Source of the DNA: Planctomycetes bacterium UBA7888
Lineage (GTDB): Bacteria; Planctomycetota; UBA1135
Direction of reading: 5' to 3'
Assembly (NCBI GenBank): GCA_002500505.1
Contig: DLRM01000011.1
Span: 18,370-82,369, forward strand
Length of the DNA stretch: 64,000 nt
In this document: piece after piece, positions 16,818 to 24,325 of the stretch
How the letters are laid out: each line of letters starts with the position of its first letter
How positions within the stretch are numbered: the first letter of the stretch is position 1
The notes under the pieces: generated by a model
The model's input: the letters and a program-made list of their open reading frames with translations, nothing else
Told to the model about the DNA's origin: nothing
Databases searched by the model: none
Position numbers and translations under genes: made by a program

Positions 16818-18878
16818 TTATTCTTTATTCAACAGCGCGTTCAAATCCGTTTCATCCAAAACCGTAACGCCCAGGTCTTCAGCTTTTTGGAGTTTGGAAC
16901 CTGCCGATTCGCCGGCAACCAAATAGTCGGTTTTGGCAGAAACCGTCCCGGCTACCTTGCCACCCGCAGCTTCGATGCTGGTTTTCCATTCTGGTCGGGG
17001 CGCACTCAGGGTACCGGTCAGGACAAACACCTTGCCCGCCACCCCTTCCACTGCAGTTCCTTTGGTTTCCGCGGGGGCTTTAGGCCTCACCCCAAGCTCC
17101 AACATGCGCGCGATGGCATTTGCGTTTTGGGAATTCCCGAAAAAATCAATTACCGAAGCGGCAACTTCTTCCCCAACGCCTTCCACCTCAGATAGGGAAG
17201 CCACCGCCTCTTCCGACTGAGCCACTCTGGTAAGTTCATCCAAAGAGGAAAACTTGGCACAAAGGGCGCGCGCAGTTTCACTCCCGACCTCGGGAATTCC
17301 CAAAGCAAAAAGGAACTTAGGGAGCTCAGGTTCCATGGCACCAATCACTTGTTCCTTCAAGGCCATGGCAGACTTTTCACCCCATCGCTCCAACTGGGAA
17401 ATTGCCTCGAAATCAAGCGCAAAGACATTTTCCACGGAATCAAGCAAACCGGCTTCGGCAAATTGGGAGACTGCCTTTTCCCCTAGACCTTCGATTCTCA
17501 ATGCCTCACGCGAGGCCAAATGACGAATTCGGCGCAACACTTGCGCCGGGCAATCCATGCTTGGACAAAACCTGTGCTCTCCTTTTCGGGAAGGTGTTGA
17601 TCCACAAGAAGGGCAAGTGCTCGGCCATTCAAACTTCGGGAGCTCCTTTTTTCGAGCATCCAAAACCGGTCCAACAACTTGAGGAATCACATCCCCTGCT
17701 CTGCGAACCATTACGCAGTCCCCAATACGAATATCCCTTTCGGCAATGTACTTGGCGTTGTGCAGGGTCGCGTGGCGAACAGTGGTTCCCCCAATTCCAA
17801 TGGGCTCCAAATGAGCGCGTGGAGTTAGACGCCCAGTACGCCCTACTTGAATTTCAATGTCCAACAAAGTCGTCATTTCTTCTCGAGGAGCGAACTTATG
17901 CGCACAAGCCCAACGCGGAGTGCGAGCGCGCGAGCCCAAAAGATGGCGGAGTGCAAACTCCTCCACTTTGACCACAACGCCATCCATTTCATATTCAAGT
18001 TCATCCCGCTTGGCTTCGAGTTCATCATGAAAAGCAATCATGCCTTCAGAATCAGAAACAACTGCGTGATAAGGGGTGATTGCAAAGCCCCAGCCCTCCA
18101 GCGCTTTCATCGCTGCAGTGTGGTTCTCAAAATCGGATCCGCCTTCATGCCGTACCAAATCCCAAGCCATGAACCTCAACCCTCGATTCCGCACAACAGA
18201 TGGGTCCAAACGTTTTAGTGTGCCAGCAGTGGCATTCCGAGGGTTTGCAAAAACTGAATCACCCTGTTGAGCCATGCGGGCATTCAGCTCCGCAAAACCC
18301 GATAAAGGGATCATGACCTCTCCACGGACTTCCACAAGCGAAGGGATTATTGACCCTTTCTGGCCCCGCAAGCGGAGGGGGACCCCTCCCACTGCACGCA
18401 GGTTTTGGGTTAAATCTTCTCCGGTAGCTCCATCCCCCCGCGAAACACCGCGCACCAAAAGTCCATCTTTATAAACCAAACTCGCAGAAACTCCATCCCA
18501 CTTGGGTTCACAAGAAAAGGAGGGTTTGGTTTTAGTTTCACCTTCTAAGCCTTTCAAAACGCGAGCCTCAAAATCTTGGACGGCCTCATTTCCGAATAAA
18601 CTCTCAATCGAAATCATGGGGACGGCGTGTTCAATGCGTTCGAACTTTGAACCCTCCGGCAAAGGAGAACCTACCCGCTGAGTGGGAGAATCGGGGCAAA
18701 CCCAATCTGGGTGCTCTACCTCCATCGCTTGTAGCTCTTGAAACTTTCGGTCGTATTCTGCGTCAGAAACCAAAGGGTGGGCCAATACATAGTAGGCATG
18801 GTCGTAGGTGGACAACTCCTCCACTAAACGTGAATAAAGCTCACGCGGGTCTTCGAACAGCCCAGGCGCGCTGGTCAC
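16818..18878 (-). CDS. ligA: NAD-dependent DNA ligase
   Basis: Seals nicks during replication and repair. Adenylation domain: SYDHAYYVLAHPLVSDAEYD at the N-terminus and the nucleophile lysine in CEPKWDGVSASL (about residue 118), where the usual KLDG/KxDG appears as KWDG. Then the OB-fold region with GDVIPQV, the four-cysteine zinc finger CPSCGSTPSRKGEHRFC-x4-C, HhH repeats, and a C-terminal BRCT domain (VLTGTLSAPRPEWKTSIEAA). The 686 residues are standard. Its ATG overlaps the stop of the cytidine-deaminase-like gene by 4 bases. Confidence 0.97.
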   Translation of the reverse strand: MTSAPGLFEDPRELYSRLVEELSTYDHAYYVLAHPLVSDAEYDRKFQELQAMEVEHPDWVCPDSPTQRVGSPLPEGSKFERIEHAVPMISIESLFGNEAVQDFEARVLKGLEGETKTKPSFSCEPKWDGVSASLVYKDGLLVRGVSRGDGATGEDLTQNLRAVGGVPLRLRGQKGSIIPSLVEVRGEVMIPLSGFAELNARMAQQGDSVFANPRNATAGTLKRLDPSVVRNRGLRFMAWDLVRHEGGSDFENHTAAMKALEGWGFAITPYHAVVSDSEGMIAFHDELEAKRDELEYEMDGVVVKVEEFALRHLLGSRARTPRWACAHKFAPREEMTTLLDIEIQVGRTGRLTPRAHLEPIGIGGTTVRHATLHNAKYIAERDIRIGDCVMVRRAGDVIPQVVGPVLDARKKELPKFEWPSTCPSCGSTPSRKGEHRFCPSMDCPAQVLRRIRHLASREALRIEGLGEKAVSQFAEAGLLDSVENVFALDFEAISQLERWGEKSAMALKEQVIGAMEPELPKFLFALGIPEVGSETARALCAKFSSLDELTRVAQSEEAVASLSEVEGVGEEVAASVIDFFGNSQNANAIARMLELGVRPKAPAETKGTAVEGVAGKVFVLTGTLSAPRPEWKTSIEAAGGKVAGTVSAKTDYLVAGESAGSKLQKAEDLGVTVLDETDLNALLNKE

Positions 18879-19258
18879 GCTAACCCGGCTTCTGCCAACA
18901 AGTCATCAAGCGCACGCTCAACCCTTTCACCCGTTCCAGGCGAAAAGATGATTTCCATTCCCGGCACAGCCAACTCGCGCAAGCGGCGAAGGGTCGGCGG
19001 GGGAATCTTGGGGAGTTCGCCCCCAGTGGGCGAGTAATACCCAATACGTGCAATACGGCGCATCCCTTCAGAACGACCAGCGGCAATTCCATTGGCTATT
19101 GGGTCCTGATCCAAACTTGAATCTTCGTACTGCAAAAGGCAGCCACGAAAAACACGGCCATCATCTCCCTTTACGGTGCAACCCGCAATGGGAACATCCA
19201 GTACGCGAGAAGTGGCAGCTGCCTGCTCTGCGACAGCGACGAGGTTGCGGTCATCCAT
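18875..19258 (-). CDS. Cytidine deaminase-like protein lacking the zinc site (probable pseudoenzyme)
   Basis: The 127 residues follow the cytidine deaminase (CDD) plan in order: GCTVKGDDGRVFRGC strand region, a helix ending GIAAGRSEGMRRIARIGYY, a loop, then a helix RRLRELAVPG and final strand MEIIF. Where CDDs have CAE (Zn Cys plus catalytic Glu) this protein reads D-P-I; where they have PCGAC it reads P-P-P-T; the substrate-binding NxE is also gone. All three zinc cysteines and the proton-shuttling glutamate are missing, so deamination is not expected. It is translationally coupled to ligA. The fold assignment rests on pattern alignment by eye to B. subtilis Cdd. Confidence 0.65.
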   Translation of the reverse strand: MDDRNLVAVAEQAAATSRVLDVPIAGCTVKGDDGRVFRGCLLQYEDSSLDQDPIANGIAAGRSEGMRRIARIGYYSPTGGELPKIPPPTLRRLRELAVPGMEIIFSPGTGERVERALDDLLAEAGLA

Positions 19259-19274
19259 TGAGGTACAGAATAGC

Positions 19275-19763
19275 TTATCGCTCCTTCGGAATGGCCTGAC
19301 TTAAGGCCTTTGCAAGCTGTTCGGGCTGACCAGAACTCAGCCATAATCCCTTCTGCCCTTTGAGGCCGACCACAATCCCCGCAGCCGCGCCAGACAGGTA
19401 AACCGTAACCCCAGGAGATTTTTTCACCGCCCAACCTTTGCGGGCAACTCCCCAAGGATAACTCATGTGAACTCGCCAACCTTCGACTTCAGGTTTGGGG
19501 TAAAGCTTCCCCTTAAAGGGGGCCATCCGAACCCACAACCCATCCGGACGAACTTCGGTCAGCAAACATGTTGCACGAATCCACCACCAAAAGAGCATGG
19601 CCATCAACCCAAGAGTCAGGGTAAGCCAAGGAGAAACCGGCACTAGCCCAAAAGCAGCAACAAAAATTGCCATCATGAGCAAGCTCACAATCCGAACAAC
19701 TGCCGCAGAAGGTCGTTGAATTTCGGTGAAGAGGGGCTCCCCGGCCTGCTCCTGATTTTCCAT
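19275..19763 (-). CDS. Small membrane protein, two transmembrane helices, unknown function
   Basis: 162 residues. Two hydrophobic helices at about 21-40 and 46-64 are followed by about 95 residues predicted beta-rich and cytoplasmic, ending in a helix (SSGQPEQLAKALSQAIPK). This layout is like bacterial PH-domain/DUF membrane proteins in which a pair of helices precedes a PH-like fold, but no family motif is firm. It lies 16 bases upstream of the cytidine deaminase-like gene and is probably co-transcribed with it and ligA. Confidence 0.7.
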   Translation of the reverse strand: MENQEQAGEPLFTEIQRPSAAVVRIVSLLMMAIFVAAFGLVPVSPWLTLTLGLMAMLFWWWIRATCLLTEVRPDGLWVRMAPFKGKLYPKPEVEGWRVHMSYPWGVARKGWAVKKSPGVTVYLSGAAAGIVVGLKGQKGLWLSSGQPEQLAKALSQAIPKER

Positions 19764-19788
19764 ACCGGTGATTTTATAGCCGCTTTCT

Positions 19789-20214
19789 TCATTCCTTTAC
19801 CATCTTTACATCCTTGTTTCTCGCTAGTGGCTGATAGCCCGCAAACGGCACGCGATTCGTGCACCGCCGAATCCCTGTCACAGGATCCTCTCTCTCTTCG
19901 GGGGCAACCTGGACCAGAGCCAAGTTCCCTTCAAGCTCATTTGGTTCCATGGAAACTGCGCCCTCGGTGTCAAGCCCTAAGACCTGCAAGACATATTTGG
20001 CCCTCGGAAGGCCCCGTTCTGACCAATGCAGGCTGTCCCAACAGGCGGTTTTGCCCACCATTTCCCCCGCAACGACCTCCCAACGAATCCCCCACCGTAT
20101 GTGCCCGGACGGGCTTTGGCTTTCCCTCACTTCGGCCACTTTGCACTCATATTCCCCAGGGGGAACAGCTCGCAAGTCCTCGATGTCGCTCACAGACGTA
20201 AAATCAATCTTCAT
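19789..20214 (-). CDS. DUF669-like protein (phage-type single-strand DNA-associated family)
   Basis: 141 residues from the ATG at 20214. The N-terminus MKIDFTSVSDIEDLRAVPPG followed by EYECKVAEV, the RWGIRWEVVAGEMVGK segment and WSERGLPRAKYVLQVLGL resemble DUF669, a family common in phage replication modules near recombinases and SSB. No other phage gene is near, so this is a chromosomal copy. An upstream in-frame ATG at 20259 would add 15 residues but the alignment starts at MKIDF. Function in the host is unknown. Confidence 0.6.
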   Translation of the reverse strand: MKIDFTSVSDIEDLRAVPPGEYECKVAEVRESQSPSGHIRWGIRWEVVAGEMVGKTACWDSLHWSERGLPRAKYVLQVLGLDTEGAVSMEPNELEGNLALVQVAPEEREDPVTGIRRCTNRVPFAGYQPLARNKDVKMVKE

Positions 20215-20361
20215 GTTCAATCCTATGGTTTCCGAGCCCGGCCCACCCAGGCTTTTCAAAGAAAACGGCCTCCCCTCGCCAGCGCTACATCCCTTTCAGT
20301 ACTAAAAAAATCCGGACCATTTGCTCAAAAGTCCCCTCGCCGCCACAATCGTCCTCTGACC

Positions 20362-21930
20362 ATGAAGCCACTCCAACGCCTTCTCCCCCTTCTCTTCGCT
20401 TTATTTGCCCCCTCGACTCTTTTCGCCCAAGAGGCTGTCAAGAACGAAAACTTTGCCACATGGGTGGACGATAAAGCTGGCTGGGTCGTTGAGAAAATTG
20501 AGTCCGCTTTTTTCTACCCAATCTATACGACCGACGACGGAACAATAATTCCCCTAGTGGTCGCTTGGCTCGTTGTTGGAGCTGTCATCTTCACCCTCAG
20601 AATGGGCTTCATCAACATTCGCGCCTTCAAGCACGCAATTGACATTACGCGCGGCAAGTTCGACAACCCGAACGATGAAGGCGAAGTCAGCCACTTCCAA
20701 GCTCTTGCCTCTGCTCTCTCCGCCACAGTTGGCCTTGGCAACATTGCTGGAGTCGCCATTGCAGTAAGCCTTGGTGGCCCTGGTGCGATTTTCTGGATGA
20801 TCGTAGCCGGCTTCCTTGGGATGTCTTCCAAATTTGTTGAATGTACGCTTGGTCAGAAATATCGCGAAACGCGGCCGGACGGTCACATCATGGGTGGTGC
20901 GATGTACTACCTTCAAAACGGCATGGCTGATTTTGGGAAGAATGCGGGTGGCATGATTTATCGCCCTCTCGGTAAATTCTTAGCGGTTACTTTTGCCTTC
21001 ATTTGCATTGGCGCCTCTTTTGGAGGCGGGAACACTTTTCAAGTCAATCAATCCCTGAACGCCCTGCAGGAAACGGCACCATGGTTAGCAGAAAACCGAT
21101 GGGTTTACGGCCTAATTATGGCCAGCTTAACTGGAGTTGTGATTATTGGAGGAATCAAGAGGATTGCACATACGGCTGAAAAAATCGTTCCTCTGATGTG
21201 CGCCATTTATGTGGCCTCCTGTCTGTTCATTCTTTTCCGACATTTCGGTGAAATCCCAAGTGCGATATCAAAGATATTTCATAGTGCATTCAACCCTGGT
21301 GCCGCTTGGGGCGGATTCATTGGGGTCTTGGTCACTGGTTTCAAACGCGCCGCGTTTTCAAATGAAGCCGGTGTTGGCTCGGCAGCAATTGCCCACAGTG
21401 CGGCACGAACGGAATACCCTGTACGAGAAGGAATCGTGGCGCTACTCGAACCCTTCATTGACACCATTGTCGTTTGCACGATGACTGGCTTAGTCATTGT
21501 TATTACAGGTCATTACGAAGGTGGCTCCATGGCCGAAATTGCTGCACCCTTTGCTGCTAAGGCCAATGGAGCGGGACTGACATCAGCTGTTTTCGCTTCG
21601 GAAATTAGCTGGTTCCCTTACATCCTTTCAGGGGCGGTTGTGCTGTTTGCTTTCTCGACCATGATTTCCTGGTCTTACTACGGCGAACGATGCTGGGCAT
21701 GGTTATTCGGCGATGGAGCCTCCATGCTTTACCGGGTTATTTTCGTGTTCATGGTCTTCTTGGGATCCATCATTACCTCAAAAAATGTGTTGGACTTCGG
21801 GGACCTCATGATCCTAGGAATGGCCTTCCCAAATGTCTTGGGACTCGTCTTCTTGATGGGTGGCGTCCGACGAGATTTAAATTCTTATATGGAAAAGTTG
21901 AAAAAAGGGGACTTCATCGAGTACAAGTAG
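20362..21930 (+). CDS. Sodium:alanine symporter (AGCS) family protein
   Basis: Inner-membrane Na+-coupled amino-acid importer, 522 residues. A signal-like hydrophobic N-terminus (LLPLLFALFAPSTLFA) precedes a periplasmic segment and about 10-11 helices. Family signatures: SHFQALASALSATVGLGNIAGVA (given here as two joined blocks), GPGAIFWMIVAGFLGMSSKF, and FKRAAFSNEAGVGSAAIAHS. ATG 20362 was preferred; a longer open frame upstream covers the divergent DUF669 start and lacks similarity. A tiny membrane-protein gene begins 4 bases after its stop. Confidence 0.92.
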   Translation: MKPLQRLLPLLFALFAPSTLFAQEAVKNENFATWVDDKAGWVVEKIESAFFYPIYTTDDGTIIPLVVAWLVVGAVIFTLRMGFINIRAFKHAIDITRGKFDNPNDEGEVSHFQALASALSATVGLGNIAGVAIAVSLGGPGAIFWMIVAGFLGMSSKFVECTLGQKYRETRPDGHIMGGAMYYLQNGMADFGKNAGGMIYRPLGKFLAVTFAFICIGASFGGGNTFQVNQSLNALQETAPWLAENRWVYGLIMASLTGVVIIGGIKRIAHTAEKIVPLMCAIYVASCLFILFRHFGEIPSAISKIFHSAFNPGAAWGGFIGVLVTGFKRAAFSNEAGVGSAAIAHSAARTEYPVREGIVALLEPFIDTIVVCTMTGLVIVITGHYEGGSMAEIAAPFAAKANGAGLTSAVFASEISWFPYILSGAVVLFAFSTMISWSYYGERCWAWLFGDGASMLYRVIFVFMVFLGSIITSKNVLDFGDLMILGMAFPNVLGLVFLMGGVRRDLNSYMEKLKKGDFIEYK

Positions 21931-21934
21931 CCGC

Positions 21935-22138
21935 GTGACGGCATTTGGACCCCCCTCGCAACTCGCTACCCCCGCAGTACTTGCGGTGGTCTCGGTCGAG
22001 TCCGAGCCCACACCCAGTTCGTCCGTCGAGCTGAACCCCTTCGGCGCCACCTTCACCACCTTGACTTGGATTGTCCTGGTCGCCCTGAATGCCTGGTGTT
22101 TCCGAAAGCTTTTGAAGCGAACTCCGGCGAAGACATAA
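21935..22138 (+). CDS. Tiny single-span membrane protein next to the symporter
   Basis: 67 residues, GTG start 4 bases after the symporter stop. A Ser/Pro-rich N-terminal half is followed by one hydrophobic helix (TLTWIVLVALNAWCF) and a positively charged tail (RKLLKRTPAKT), giving an outside-in topology with cytoplasmic C-terminus. Position and topology recall small accessory subunits of Na+ symporters such as MetS, but no sequence match is claimed. It could also be a chance frame; the tight spacing and proper positive-inside tail favour a real gene. Confidence 0.5.
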   Translation: MTAFGPPSQLATPAVLAVVSVESEPTPSSSVELNPFGATFTTLTWIVLVALNAWCFRKLLKRTPAKT

Positions 22139-22150
22139 CTGCCAAAGCGT

Positions 22151-22181
22151 AACTCTTTTAAGAAAAAAGGGTTCCGTTTTT
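22151..22181 (+). terminator. Probable intrinsic terminator after the symporter unit
   Basis: AACTCTTTT pairs with AAAAGGGTT (one G-T wobble) around a short A-rich loop and is followed by CCG and TTTTT. The stem is AT-rich, so strength is uncertain. Confidence 0.4.
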
Positions 22182-22226
22182 CCAATTTCCTATAAAGGCT
22201 GAGAGCTTCTACGCCGAAAAAGGGGT

Positions 22227-22601
22227 GTGCAAGACCTCCCCTCACCTGTTGATTTCAACCGATTTGCGGAAATTCGCGATTTGTTAGGCGAAGAAACCTG
22301 CTCCCTGTACGAGGAGTTCTTCTCCGAAATCCCGGAACACCTGGAGTCCCTACATCGCTCGATTCACTCTCGCCAGTTTCAGATAGTTGAAGAAACTGCG
22401 CACAGTCTTTCTGGATCCAGCGGCAGCATTGGTGCCATGTATGTTGAAAAAGTAGCTCGAGGCCTGGAACGACGCGCCCATGGAGAAAACTTTAGTGATG
22501 CAGGTCGCGTACTCCTTCGTTTAGAAGTTGAGATTGCAAGGCTCCGTCACTTTTTAGAAAAGAGGGGCTTGATTCCAGAAAATTCAGACCTTGCAGCCTA
22601 A
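22227..22601 (+). CDS. Stand-alone HPt phosphotransfer protein
   Basis: 124 residues forming a four-helix histidine phosphotransfer domain; the phosphorylatable histidine is H59 in EETAHSLSGSSGSIGA. It would relay phosphate between a hybrid kinase and a response regulator, neither of which is in the window. GTG start. Its last 18 bases overlap the end of the convergent aminotransferase gene. A degenerate terminator-like hairpin separates it from the symporter unit, so it may have its own promoter in 22182-22226. Confidence 0.85.
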   Translation: MQDLPSPVDFNRFAEIRDLLGEETCSLYEEFFSEIPEHLESLHRSIHSRQFQIVEETAHSLSGSSGSIGAMYVEKVARGLERRAHGENFSDAGRVLLRLEVEIARLRHFLEKRGLIPENSDLAA

Positions 22602-23708
22602 GAAGGCTGCGATGCCAGCAACAACCTCTTCTCGTTGCTCCGCAGTCACTCCAGGATAAATCGGTAAGGCCAAGACTTCTTCTGCCGCTCGTTCAGATTC
22701 AGGAAGCATCCCTTTGGCGCCGCCGAGGTCGGCGAAACAAGGTTGGAGGTGAAGCGGCAGTGGATAGTAAACGGCGCTCCCAATTTCGCGTTTTTGCAAA
22801 AAGGCACGAAGCTCATCACGTTGCCCCGGAATGCGGCAAACAAATTGGTGCCAGACATGGCCAAGGTGCCTGGCCGGTGGCCGAACAGCCCCTTCCGCCT
22901 CCGTGCAGCCAATTTCCGAAAGAAGTTGGGTGTAGTGTTCAGCACCCTCGGCTCGCGCGGCATTGTAAACCGGAAGCTGTGGCAGGCGAGCGAGCAACGC
23001 AGCCGCCTGCAAAGTATCGTGCCGGAAATTAAAGCCAACGTCATCGTGGTAATACTGACGCCCGCCCCCATGTTCCTTGAGGTGACGAATGTGTTCAGCA
23101 ACGGCGGAGTCGTTTGTACTCACAAAGCCCGCATCCCCGCATGCACCCAAATTTTTTGTAGGGAAGCAAGAGAAACCCGCAACTAAGCCCAAGCCCCCAC
23201 AAGGGCCATCGACAGAAACTGCACCAACAGCCTGTGCAGAATCTTCTACGATGGGAATGTCACCTGCAACAGCGCGCAAAGCGGAAATGTCAGCGGGGCG
23301 ACCGTACAAATGAACCGGCATGATGGCACGCGTGCGTTCCGTGATGCGCTCCGAAACCGAGTTCGGTTCGAGACAAAAAGTTTGGGGACTAATGTCGGCA
23401 AAAATGGGGGTCGCCCCAATACGTGAAACTGCGCCAGCGGTCGCAAAAAATGTGAAGGCTGGAAGGATGACCTCATCACCTGCACAAACACCGGCTGCTC
23501 GCAAAGCAAGCACCAAAGCATCCGAACCATTCGAGCAGGCAACCACATGGGCGACTCCTAAGTAATCAGCAAGCGCAATCTCCAGCTCCCCCACTTCGGG
23601 ACCATTGATGAAACCACCGTGCTCCAGCACAGTTGCCCACCGCTTCAAAAGTTCAGCCTTCTCGGTCTCGCCGAGGTTATATCCAATGTCGAAGAAGGGG
23701 ATTGCCAT
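22584..23708 (-). CDS. DegT/DnrJ/EryC1/StrS-family PLP aminotransferase
   Basis: Sugar aminotransferase family, 374 residues. Motifs: ACSNGSDALVLALRAAGV (cofactor phosphate site), GDEVILPAFTFFATAGAV, IVEDSAQAVGA, and the PLP-binding lysine in CFPTKNLGACGDAGF. These enzymes make 3- or 4-amino nucleotide sugars for surface glycans. The MAIPFFDIGYNLGETEKAEL N-terminus is typical. No nucleotide-sugar dehydratase is adjacent, so the substrate cannot be named. tonB lies 6 bases upstream on the same strand. Confidence 0.92.
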   Translation of the reverse strand: MAIPFFDIGYNLGETEKAELLKRWATVLEHGGFINGPEVGELEIALADYLGVAHVVACSNGSDALVLALRAAGVCAGDEVILPAFTFFATAGAVSRIGATPIFADISPQTFCLEPNSVSERITERTRAIMPVHLYGRPADISALRAVAGDIPIVEDSAQAVGAVSVDGPCGGLGLVAGFSCFPTKNLGACGDAGFVSTNDSAVAEHIRHLKEHGGGRQYYHDDVGFNFRHDTLQAAALLARLPQLPVYNAARAEGAEHYTQLLSEIGCTEAEGAVRPPARHLGHVWHQFVCRIPGQRDELRAFLQKREIGSAVYYPLPLHLQPCFADLGGAKGMLPESERAAEEVLALPIYPGVTAEQREEVVAGIAAFLGCKV

Positions 23709-23714
23709 GATGGT

Positions 23715-24317
23715 CTAGAGCTGAAAGCGTATCTGCACCGTGGTTCTGGAGGGAAAAGAGCCAAAAGAATCTTCTGCGGGCAGGAAATGCCATTGGGCAA
23801 CCGCCTTCAATGAAGACTGGTCGAGGACATCGTGGCTGGAACTCTTTTGGATTCCCAAGTCCTCTACCGCACCATTTGCGCCAACGATTACCCACAAACG
23901 CACGACCCCTTCCAACTTCAAACGAACGGCTGACCGCGGGTAAATGGGCGGCGGGCAAGCCTCGGGGTCGGGTTCTGCTTCTACGCGACCAGAGGAAACC
24001 GAAACAAAAGAAGGAACCGCAATCTCCAGCTCCGTTTCTTCAAAAGGAGCCTCTTCCCACTCCACGAGCCGTGGTTCGGGAACTTCAGGGGGAAGCACTT
24101 CAAGCAAGGGCACCTCGCGTTCCGGGCTCACCACCGAATCAGGACGAAACTGAACTTCAAAGGTAGGTGGAACCTGCACAGCCGGGGATTCGAAAAAAAT
24201 CCAATTCCAAATACCCAGAGCCGCTCCACCAAGCACCGCAGTATGTAAAACCCCCGAGAGAAGGGAGGCCTTTCCCAACAAGGGGAGCGACCATGGGGAT
24301 TGGGGAATGCGAGCCAT
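23715..24317 (-). CDS. tonB: TonB-family energy transducer
   Basis: 200 residues: one N-terminal transmembrane helix (about 17-42), a Pro/Glu-rich periplasmic linker (about 50-115), and a C-terminal TonB domain starting PPIYPRSAVRLKLEGVVRLW with the late KAVAQWHFLPA strand. The linker is acidic (EVPPEVPEPRLVEWEE-like composition) and not the Lys-Pro/Glu-Pro repeat of E. coli TonB. It lies 8 bases downstream of a TonB-dependent receptor, its likely partner. ExbB and ExbD are not in the window. Confidence 0.85.
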   Translation of the reverse strand: MARIPQSPWSLPLLGKASLLSGVLHTAVLGGAALGIWNWIFFESPAVQVPPTFEVQFRPDSVVSPEREVPLLEVLPPEVPEPRLVEWEEAPFEETELEIAVPSFVSVSSGRVEAEPDPEACPPPIYPRSAVRLKLEGVVRLWVIVGANGAVEDLGIQKSSSHDVLDQSSLKAVAQWHFLPAEDSFGSFPSRTTVQIRFQL

Positions 24318-24325
24318 ATTGCCAA

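Noticed and set aside
19789..22138. Prophage or integrated element around the DUF669-like gene and symporter.
   Set aside because: No integrase, structural, lysis or repeat sequences are present and base composition looks like the rest.
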